Shown: positions 35,401-41,715 of the stretch, piece after piece
Numbering within the stretch: the stretch's first letter is position 1
Layout of the letters: each line of letters starts with the position of its first letter
Assembly (NCBI GenBank): GCA_027296055.1
Contig: JAPUJT010000045.1
Location: 1-42,420 of the forward strand
Direction of reading: 5' to 3'
DNA: 42,420 nucleotides
From: Planctomycetota bacterium
GTDB taxonomy: Bacteria; Planctomycetota; JAPUJT01
Program-made: the position numbers and the translations under genes
The notes under the pieces: generated by a model
The model's database searches: none
The model's input: the letters and a program-made list of their open reading frames with translations, nothing else
What the model was told of the DNA's origin: nothing

Positions 35401-36111
35401 ATGGCCAGGCGCAGTACGGCGGGAAAGAAAGTGCCCAAGCGCTCGTCCAAGATGCGAGTCCCGCGGCGCATCAGCACCAAGGTCAAGGCGATCGGTCCCC
35501 TGGACCGGTACTGGGTAACCTGCAGCGGGTGCTTCGAGGAGTTCGAGTTGAAGCCGAAGGACAACGGCTCCGACCTCGTCTGCCCGAGTTGCGATCACAC
35601 CTCCGAGCCACCTGGCAAGGCGTTCATCGAGCAGATGTCCCGCTACTCCGTCAAGGAACGGGATCTGTTCCTTCGGTCCGCCGTTCCGATCGGCGCCGCC
35701 TTCTTACTCGCTGTGATCTGGATGAACATGCTCACCGGGCGCTCCACCCTCCCATCCACGGGACTCACTGCTGCGATCACGGCCGACGCCACCGAGATCC
35801 CGGTCTCCTCCACCGAAGGCTTCGGCGATTCCGGCACCCTGCTCGTCGAATCTCCGGACGGTCAGGTCGAGATCATCGCCTACGAAGGAGTCAAGAAAGA
35901 CCAGACCGCCTTCACCGGCGCGATCCGTGAGGCCACTGATGTGACCAACCCCTCGGAGCACGGCGTGGGCGAGAGGGTCATCAGCAAGAGCTACCGGACG
36001 AACACCGTCGTCTTCAACGTCTTCTTCGCCCTCGCCATCATCGGCCTCTTCGGCTACGGTCTCTTCAAGAGCTTCTCCTACGAGAAGAGCCGCTGGTCCG
36101 CCTACTTCTAA
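35401..36111 (+). CDS. Membrane protein with N-terminal zinc ribbon
   Basis: A 236-residue protein. After a basic N-terminus, a zinc ribbon uses Cys41, Cys44, Cys61 and Cys64 (TCSGCFEEFEL, LVCPSCDH). A first transmembrane helix (residues about 93-111, VPIGAAFLLAVIWMNML) leads to an exported beta-type domain of about 85 residues (AITADATEIPVSSTEGFGDS, VEIIAYEGVKKDQTAFTGAI). A second helix (203-222, VFNVFFALAIIGLFGYGLF) returns to the cytoplasm. The extracytoplasmic part resembles short phage-tail-like beta modules only loosely. Third gene of the 33.5-36.1 kb cluster. Confidence 0.6.
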   Translation: MARRSTAGKKVPKRSSKMRVPRRISTKVKAIGPLDRYWVTCSGCFEEFELKPKDNGSDLVCPSCDHTSEPPGKAFIEQMSRYSVKERDLFLRSAVPIGAAFLLAVIWMNMLTGRSTLPSTGLTAAITADATEIPVSSTEGFGDSGTLLVESPDGQVEIIAYEGVKKDQTAFTGAIREATDVTNPSEHGVGERVISKSYRTNTVVFNVFFALAIIGLFGYGLFKSFSYEKSRWSAYF

Positions 36112-36240
36112 ACGCCTGCAGTCACCGCAGCGCTCTCGATTCCTGCGACCAGAAATATCATCACGACCTTCCCCCCTCTCGACACAGGGAGTGGTAGGGG
36201 CTAGGGTGTTACGCGAACTGACTCCCATCGGGTACCGGCG

Positions 36241-37002
36241 ATGATTCGAACCGCATCCGTTTCCCTCATATTGACGGCTCTCCTCTTCGGCTGCTCGTTC
36301 GCGCCCGACGTGGACGCTCCATCTTCTACCCTCGTCCTACAGGTCCCGGAAGGCCAGGAGCCGACAGGCCCGGTTGGAGGGCAAGCGCGGACGCGCCCTT
36401 CACCGCGACGGCCCTCGCCTGATTCGCGATACAGGTACAAGATTCCGAAAAACTTTGTGGGAAGGGGTCACTTCAGGCTTAACGTGGGCCCCCGATGGAT
36501 GGCGAGTGGCAATCTCGGGAGAGTCGTAGAACAATCCGGATCGATGGCCGGATCGGAGTTGAGTTTCAATACCCCGGCAGGTGAGGGTTCCGCTCTATCT
36601 ATCGGCCTTTGGTTCGCCGGGGGTCGGACGGAAGTGAAGCACACCGAAATGGGGTGGGGTGGGGGAGGCGTCGGGGGAGGGCTCAAATACCACTTTCTCT
36701 ACGGACCCCCAGGAAACGTGTACGTCTCCGCCCAGGCAGGGTACACCCACTGGAGAGGATTTGAGGACGACACGATCACGCATCCGGGATTCGATTTGAC
36801 TCTGTTCAAGCGCGATGGGCCGCAAGAGTACGAACCACGAGACCTGTACGGATATGAAATGGCGGTGGGCCTCGGAGCCGATTGGTTCTCGGGAAACCTG
36901 ATAGCGGTCGGCGGCCGCCTCACGTACCGCTACCAGGATGGAACCCGGGGGTTTACCGCACACTGGATCGAGATGACCTACAACGCCACCATCCGCTTCT
37001 AG
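36241..37002 (+). CDS. Putative outer-membrane beta-rich lipoprotein
   Basis: A 253-residue exported protein. The signal ends with a good lipobox (LLFGC, Cys18), followed by a Pro/Arg-rich linker. The remaining 190 residues alternate glycine-, aromatic- and charge-rich strands (FRLNVGPRWMASGNLGRV, ALSIGLWFAGGRTEV, VYVSAQAGYTHWRGFE, LIAVGGRLTYRYQDGT) and end MTYNATIRF. The terminal Phe is typical of outer-membrane barrels, although a lipid anchor plus barrel is unusual. Function unknown. It converges on the Dop/PafA-like gene. Confidence 0.55.
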   Translation: MIRTASVSLILTALLFGCSFAPDVDAPSSTLVLQVPEGQEPTGPVGGQARTRPSPRRPSPDSRYRYKIPKNFVGRGHFRLNVGPRWMASGNLGRVVEQSGSMAGSELSFNTPAGEGSALSIGLWFAGGRTEVKHTEMGWGGGGVGGGLKYHFLYGPPGNVYVSAQAGYTHWRGFEDDTITHPGFDLTLFKRDGPQEYEPRDLYGYEMAVGLGADWFSGNLIAVGGRLTYRYQDGTRGFTAHWIEMTYNATIRF

Positions 37003-37047
37003 CAGTATCCGGGGTCACGCCCAAGGGTAGGGAGATTTCTGGTTCCC

Positions 37048-38958
37048 CTAATCCTCGTCGTCGTCATCGGGTGGATTTTCTTTCAAGATGCTGAGGTCGA
37101 TTTCATCGCCGAACGGATCGTCGAGGCGGATGACCTTGCCGAGGCCGCGGAGGGCGACGCGCTTCCAGCCGACCTGAGCGCGTTCGTGACGATCCCAGGT
37201 CCAGCGAATGATCTCGCCGCGGGCCTGGGCGCGAGTGCCCTGAGGTGGATCGACTTTCGCCCGCTCGACGGCGAGGGGATCGGTGATGCGTGTGGCGAGG
37301 CGGTTACGCTCTATCTCCCGGAAATAGCCGCCGGCGGGCGCGATCTGGTGGTACTTCAGGTCGGCCATCTTGACGGTGTAGTAAAGATTCCGGAAACGGG
37401 TGTAAGTATCTTCTCCCTCCTCTTCTCTCTCGAGAGCGGCCTGGACACGACGGCGGGATGGCTCGGGTAGGTCCGCCAGATTCTCGGGCAGCGCTCCGTC
37501 CGTTTCCAGCCGGATCTCCTCCAGGAGTCGTCCCCACACGACGAACTCGGACCAGTTGCTCTCCTCGAGGACGAGCCGATCCAGGATCCTCTTCTTGATC
37601 ACCCAGTCGAGCTCGCGCTCCAGACCCATAGGGTTGTTGTCCACTCCGCGGAGGATCGTCCCCCATAGATCCAGCAACCGGCCAGTTTCTTCCGGGACCT
37701 CCTCCTCGGCCAGCGAGGCCCGGACCCCATCGAGGTACCGCTTCTGGATCTGCAGGGCCGAGAGGCTCTCCCCTCGGGTCGTCTCGAGCCTGCCGGCGTG
37801 GCCCGCGCGGTTGACCTCCCGGAGGGCCTTCATCGGCGATCGCAAGACGAGATCGGGGAAGGTGTGTCCTCGCTCGATCGCATCGATGATCAGGGCGGTG
37901 GTGCCGATCTTGAGGTACTGCGCCACCTCTGCCATGTTCGAGTCGGAGAAGAGGATGTGCAGTCTCTTGTGCTCCCGGAAGGCGGAGAACGGCTCGAAGA
38001 CGAACTGCTTGATGTCGAACATCGGCTTGTTGGCGTCGTCCCAGTAGACCTTCATCACCTTCCGGATGAACGGGGCGCGCTGGGAGATCCGATAGCCCGT
38101 CTCCGATCCTGTGGGGGAAGCGTCGCCGGACCCGGTGAAGATCAGTCGAGAGATCAGATGGGCGGTGAGATGCTTCTTGTACTTCTGGAGGACGAGCCGG
38201 GAGAGGTAGGCCGAGTAAAAAGTGATCGCGGGATAGAGCCCGAACTTCAAGACCAGGCCGGTCGCCTTGGCGAGGTGATCGTCACGAAGACCGGCGAGAT
38301 ACTGTCCGACCGCTCGGAAGGGCCGGTCGAGGAGATGAAAGACCGGGCCGATGACGGGAAGCGTTGCTCCCGTACGCAGCAGAAAATGCACCGAGCCGTA
38401 GACGATGGCGGAGATGAACAACACAAAGAGAAGGACGATGACCGATAGGACGAACGGAGAGACGAGGAAGATCGATGTGAACGCAAGTCCCAGGGCAAGG
38501 ATGATCCGCGTGATCGGTCCGGGACGATCCTCCACCAGGTAGTTCTCGTGTGTGCCGTAGGAGTTGCCGAAGGCATCGGCGCTGTTCTTGCCGATCAGAA
38601 CCTTTCCGAACCATCCCTCTGCCTGAAGATGTTTCTCGGCGACTCGCGCGGCCGCCTGGAGGATCTCGTCGATCGCCCTCTGGTAGGTCATGAGATCGAG
38701 AGGTGTTCGGCACTCCGGCGTCGCCGCCTCGACGAGCCCGTGACTGAAAGCGTCGGCGTGCGCTTCATAATGAATGAAGGCGCTGTTGGAGAGGAAACGC
38801 CCCTCCTTGCGGTAGAGGGCCTCGAGAGTGATGTGCGTCCCCTCGAGGGCTCGGATCAGGGCATCGTAGATCTTGCGGGGAGTCGGTCGGAGGGAGCCTT
38901 CCTCAGGCCGGAATAGGAGGGCGTATTCGGTCTCGAGCCCGAGTATCCGCCGGCGCAT
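37048..38958 (-). CDS. Pup ligase/depupylase-family (PafA/Dop-like) enzyme with membrane insertion
   Basis: A 636-residue member of the PafA/Dop carboxylate-amine ligase family, which ligates or removes Pup using a glutamine-synthetase-like fold. In order: MRRRILGLETEY (1-12), EAATPEC (77-83), KNSADAFGNSYGTHENY (124-140), FTGSG (274-278), ISQRAPF (291-297), SDSNMAEVAQYLKIGTTAL (338-356), TRAQARGE (575-582) and DDPFG (613-617). Several blocks (TGSG, ISQR, LKIGTTALIID) look more Dop-like than PafA-like. Between HENYLV and FTGSG lies an extra segment of about 110 residues with a very hydrophobic hairpin (152-194). The catalytic Asp appears as Glu65 (HYEAH). A second insertion is near 466-527 and the C-terminus is acidic (DDDDED). 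ATG 38958 gives the family N-terminus; GTG 38967 is the alternative. Neither has a ribosome site. Confidence 0.92.
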   Translation of the reverse strand: MRRRILGLETEYALLFRPEEGSLRPTPRKIYDALIRALEGTHITLEALYRKEGRFLSNSAFIHYEAHADAFSHGLVEAATPECRTPLDLMTYQRAIDEILQAAARVAEKHLQAEGWFGKVLIGKNSADAFGNSYGTHENYLVEDRPGPITRIILALGLAFTSIFLVSPFVLSVIVLLFVLFISAIVYGSVHFLLRTGATLPVIGPVFHLLDRPFRAVGQYLAGLRDDHLAKATGLVLKFGLYPAITFYSAYLSRLVLQKYKKHLTAHLISRLIFTGSGDASPTGSETGYRISQRAPFIRKVMKVYWDDANKPMFDIKQFVFEPFSAFREHKRLHILFSDSNMAEVAQYLKIGTTALIIDAIERGHTFPDLVLRSPMKALREVNRAGHAGRLETTRGESLSALQIQKRYLDGVRASLAEEEVPEETGRLLDLWGTILRGVDNNPMGLERELDWVIKKRILDRLVLEESNWSEFVVWGRLLEEIRLETDGALPENLADLPEPSRRRVQAALEREEEGEDTYTRFRNLYYTVKMADLKYHQIAPAGGYFREIERNRLATRITDPLAVERAKVDPPQGTRAQARGEIIRWTWDRHERAQVGWKRVALRGLGKVIRLDDPFGDEIDLSILKENPPDDDDED

Positions 38959-38974
38959 TCGCCACACTGATAAA

Positions 38975-39017
38975 GACTTAATAAAAAAGAGAGGTGGAAG
39001 AAGATTTCTTCCACCTC
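38975..39017 (-). terminator. Intrinsic terminator between pup-like gene and Dop/PafA-like gene
   Basis: On the minus strand, a perfect 12-base stem (arms 38991-39002 and 39006-39017, GAGGTGGAAGAA paired with TTCTTCCACCTC) with a three-base loop is followed at once by TCTTTTTTATT. The T-run lies only on this strand's downstream side. It starts 34 bases after the pup-like stop codon and ends just before the Dop/PafA-like start, so only read-through reaches the enzyme gene unless an unseen promoter exists. Confidence 0.85.
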
Positions 39018-39050
39018 CCCATGATAATCATCTTCCGAGAGGAACGAGGG

Positions 39051-39188
39051 CTATTCGCCGCCTCGGGGGACTTTCCAGCCCTCGACATACTCTGCAGGCC
39101 GCTTACGGAGATCGGCGAGGATCGCCTGCTTGATCTCCTGGTCCTTCTCTCGCGTGCGAGGCCTGGTTTTCTGACGGATCCTCAACAT
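39051..39188 (-). CDS. Pup-like small protein modifier
   Basis: A 45-residue protein, too short for a normal gene caller in this frame, but well supported. The ATG at 39188 is preceded by GGAGGT at an ideal distance, a promoter with a perfect -10 lies 53 bases ahead, and a terminator follows. The C-terminus AEYVEGWKVPRGGE resembles the Pup tail (Mycobacterium AEDFVRAYVQKGGQ): a hydrophobic helix, a basic residue, then Gly-Gly and Glu. A terminal Glu would need no deamidation before ligation. It is shorter than Pup (about 64 residues) and basic (13 Lys/Arg against 7 Asp/Glu), whereas Pup is acidic. Its next gene is a Pup ligase/depupylase homologue. Role as a conjugated modifier is inferred from both facts. 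Confidence 0.85.
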   Translation of the reverse strand: MLRIRQKTRPRTREKDQEIKQAILADLRKRPAEYVEGWKVPRGGE

Positions 39189-39197
39189 GAGGGACCT
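39179..39197 (-). promoter_or_regulatory. Ribosome-binding site fixing the start of the Pup-like gene
   Basis: Minus-strand AGGAGGT lies five bases before the ATG at 39188. It rules out the longer reading frame from 39557, which runs inside the glycosyltransferase gene in a different frame. Confidence 0.8.
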
Positions 39198-39240
39198 CCT
39201 GCCTTTGTGTGCGGGGTCATCTCGGTGCTGCCACCATCCA

Positions 39241-39269
39241 ATTATAGGTAACCCAGGCAATGTCTGCAA
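39241..39269 (-). promoter_or_regulatory. Promoter for the Pup-like gene
   Basis: Minus strand: TTGCAG (39269-39264), a 17-base spacer and a perfect TATAAT (39246-39241). It lies in the gap after the glycosyltransferase stop. Predicted leader of about 45 bases. The -35 is half-matched. Confidence 0.6.
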
Positions 39270-39283
39270 GCGGTATTCGGCGG

Positions 39284-40339
39284 CTAGTTCAGGGGGGACG
39301 AGGCAGGGGAATGCCGGTGGATCGCATCCAGGACGTGCTCGGGCCGGATGTTCTCCATGCAGACGTGCCGGAGGCAGGGAATCCGGCGGGAACGCCGGAG
39401 GCAGTGCAGGCCTCGATTCCGCTGGATGACCACGGTCCCGGGAGCCATGGGCATGTATCGGAGGTAGTTGGTCGGCCCGAAAAGGGCGAAGGCTCGGGTC
39501 CCCGAGGCGCCTGCCACGTGCAGGGGCCCTGTGTCGGCTCCCACCACGAATGAGCATTTCTTGAAGGTAGGGGGAAGAGTGCGGAGGTTCAGCTTCTGAG
39601 TGAAATCGAAGCAGGACGGCGGCAGCGACCCGTTCTGAAGGACTCTTTCGGGGTGGTTCGAGATGATCAGCACCTGATACCCATCCTCCGAGAGTCCCTT
39701 GGCCACCTCCATGAAGAGCGTGCCCTGCCAGAGCTTCCGACGACGGGCACTGTCCAGAATCAACCCCACCATGGGCCTGTCGAGATCCACCCCCCCGGCC
39801 CGCAGGATCTCATACGCCTCATCCCGGTCCTCCGGCTGCCCCTCGAGGCCATAGCCCCTGTCGGATACCGGAACCCCCAGATGGCGTGCGAAAGCGAGGT
39901 AGCGATCCACGTTGTTCTTTGGCCGGTGGCGCACCATGAGGGGCGGGATCTTCTGGTTGGTCGCCACCCAGGTTCCGTCCATGCTGTCTCCGTAGTTGTA
40001 ACCGAGCTTTCGCTTGGCCCCCGAAAGCAAGGTGACAAGCCCCCCCTTCAAGAGCCCCCCCAGGTCGATCAGGAGGTCATACCGACGACGTCTCAGGATC
40101 CAGGAGACCCGGATGATCTCCCAGATCGTATTTCTGCGAAAGACGATCAAGTCGTCGTAGGTGCCGTGGTGGCGGAGGAGGTCGGCCTGGGGCTTCTTCA
40201 CGAGAAGCGTGATCCAGGATTCCGAGTAGTGCCTGCGCGTGGCGCGCAGAAACGGCATCGCCTGGATCGTGTTGCCGATCCGCGACGGAAAGACGACCAC
40301 GATCGACCGGATGCGAGACTTGGAGTAGCGGTTCGCCAT
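39284..40339 (-). CDS. Family 9 glycosyltransferase (heptosyltransferase-type)
   Basis: A 351-residue GT9 enzyme of the WaaC/WaaF type, which in Gram-negatives adds heptose to the lipopolysaccharide core from an ADP-heptose donor. N-terminal IRSIVVVFPSRIGNTIQAMP, then WITLLVKKPQADLLRH, YDLLIDLGGLLKG, and a C-terminal GADTGPLHVAGASGTRAFAL with FGPTNYLRYMP donor-binding motifs. The last segment has a Cys-containing LHCLRRSRRIPCLRHVCMENI, common in GT9. ATG 40339 has the better ribosome-site spacing; ATG 40345 is the alternative. It lies divergent from pgk and upstream of the Pup-like gene. Confidence 0.88.
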   Translation of the reverse strand: MANRYSKSRIRSIVVVFPSRIGNTIQAMPFLRATRRHYSESWITLLVKKPQADLLRHHGTYDDLIVFRRNTIWEIIRVSWILRRRRYDLLIDLGGLLKGGLVTLLSGAKRKLGYNYGDSMDGTWVATNQKIPPLMVRHRPKNNVDRYLAFARHLGVPVSDRGYGLEGQPEDRDEAYEILRAGGVDLDRPMVGLILDSARRRKLWQGTLFMEVAKGLSEDGYQVLIISNHPERVLQNGSLPPSCFDFTQKLNLRTLPPTFKKCSFVVGADTGPLHVAGASGTRAFALFGPTNYLRYMPMAPGTVVIQRNRGLHCLRRSRRIPCLRHVCMENIRPEHVLDAIHRHSPASSPLN

Positions 40340-40378
40340 GCCCATCGACTCCTCGGATCACCCCCCGGAGGAATCAAA

Positions 40379-40406
40379 ATCGTAACACAACCCCTTGCCC
40401 TGTCAA
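40379..40406 (-). promoter_or_regulatory. Promoter for glycosyltransferase gene
   Basis: Minus strand: a perfect TTGACA (40406-40401), a 16-base spacer and TACGAT (40384-40379). It shares the 169-base gap with the pgk promoter, which points the other way. Confidence 0.6.
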
Positions 40407-40421
40407 CGATAGGCGCCCGCC

Positions 40422-40449
40422 TTGACTCGACTTCCGGCGTTGCTATAAT
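40422..40449 (+). promoter_or_regulatory. Extended -10 promoter for pgk-rpe
   Basis: TTGACT (40422-40427), a 16-base spacer and TGC-TATAAT (-10 at 40444-40449). It is 16 bases from the -35 of the divergent glycosyltransferase promoter, so one regulator could affect both. Confidence 0.65.
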
Positions 40450-40508
40450 GCGCCCCCTTCGTGGGAATTTTCCTCGACCCGCATCGCCGGGACCGGCTGT
40501 GGAGGCCG

Positions 40509-41675
40509 ATGCGCTCGCTCAAGGATCTCGACGTCAAGGGCAGGCGGGTACTCGTCCGCCTCGACCTGAACGTCCCCCTCACCGAGGACGGGAGGGTCGG
40601 GGACGACACGCGGATCCGCGCGGGCATCCCGACGGTCCGATTCGTCTCCGAACGAGGAGGGAGGGTGATCCTCCTCTCGCATCTCGGGCGTCCGGAGGGA
40701 CGCCCCGACCCGCGGCTCTCCCTGAAGCCAGTCGCCGCGCGCCTCTCCGAAATTCTGGGGCGGCCGGTCCCCCTGGCGGCGGGAATCGTGGGAGATGATG
40801 TCCGGCAGGCGATCGACGGGATGGGGGATGGCGATTTCCTCCTCCTGGAGAACCTCCGATTCCACCCGGGGGAGAAGGCCGGCGCGGACGATTTCATCGA
40901 GGAGCTCTCCTCGCTGGGCGATCTATACATCAATGACGCATTCGGGACATGCCACCGGAGCGACGCCTCGGTCGCCGGTCTCCCGAGGAAACTTCCCTCC
41001 GCAGCCGGTCTCCTGGTGGAGAAGGAGCTGTCCACACTGGATCGGCTCCTGAGAGACCCGAGCCGACCCTTCGTCGGGGTCCTCGGAGGGGCCAAGATCA
41101 CGGATAAGCTGCCGGTAGTGCGGAACTTGCTCCCGATCTCGGATCGGCTCCTGATCGGGGGAGGAATGGCGTATACGTTTCTCCTCGCCCGGGGAGACTC
41201 GATCGGCGCCTCCCTGGCCGATCGAGAATTGCTGGATCTTGCGCGCTCCCTGTTGAAAGATGGAGGGGATAAGATTCTGCTCCCGCAGGACCATCTCGTC
41301 CTCACGAAGGACGGGGAGGTCAAGTCGGTGGAGGAGGTGCCGGAGGGTGCGAAGGCCTACGATATCGGACCGGGCACGAGGGAGGCTTTCGCAGAAGCCC
41401 TCGGATCGGCCCGGACGGTCGTCTGGAATGGACCGATGGGTGTCTTCGAGACGGAGCCGTTCGACCAGGGGACCCGGGCGGTAGCCGATGTGATCGCCGG
41501 CCTGGACGGAGCCCTCTCGGTTGTCGGAGGCGGCGAGACGATCGCGGCAATCTCCGGCATGGGCAGGGAGAAATCATTCACCCATGTCTCCACCGGGGGG
41601 GGCGCCTTCATCGAGTACGTCTCGGGGAAGACGCTGCCCGGCGTGCAGGCGCTCGAGAGCGGACCGAAAGACTGA
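40509..41675 (+). CDS. pgk: Phosphoglycerate kinase
   Basis: A 388-residue glycolytic enzyme transferring phosphate from 1,3-bisphosphoglycerate to ADP. Motifs: RVLVRLDLNVPL, ILLSHLGRPEGR, LLLENLRFHPGEKAG, VLGGAKITDKLPV, VVWNGPMGVFE and VVGGGETIAAI, ending with FIEYVSGKTLPGV. ATG 40509 was chosen because the family N-terminus begins there; the in-frame start at 40461 adds 16 unrelated residues. rpe follows after 40 bases, so these are probably cotranscribed. Confidence 0.96.
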   Translation: MRSLKDLDVKGRRVLVRLDLNVPLTEDGRVGDDTRIRAGIPTVRFVSERGGRVILLSHLGRPEGRPDPRLSLKPVAARLSEILGRPVPLAAGIVGDDVRQAIDGMGDGDFLLLENLRFHPGEKAGADDFIEELSSLGDLYINDAFGTCHRSDASVAGLPRKLPSAAGLLVEKELSTLDRLLRDPSRPFVGVLGGAKITDKLPVVRNLLPISDRLLIGGGMAYTFLLARGDSIGASLADRELLDLARSLLKDGGDKILLPQDHLVLTKDGEVKSVEEVPEGAKAYDIGPGTREAFAEALGSARTVVWNGPMGVFETEPFDQGTRAVADVIAGLDGALSVVGGGETIAAISGMGREKSFTHVSTGGGAFIEYVSGKTLPGVQALESGPKD

Positions 41676-41715
41676 ACCGGTGGCCGCGGGACGGGCCCCG
41701 CGGAGGAGGAAGACC

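Noticed and set aside
39189..39557. A longer 168-residue frame in phase with the Pup-like gene.
   Set aside because: Most of it lies in a shifted frame over the glycosyltransferase gene and shows Pro/Arg-rich shadow composition; the ribosome site fixes the start at 39188.
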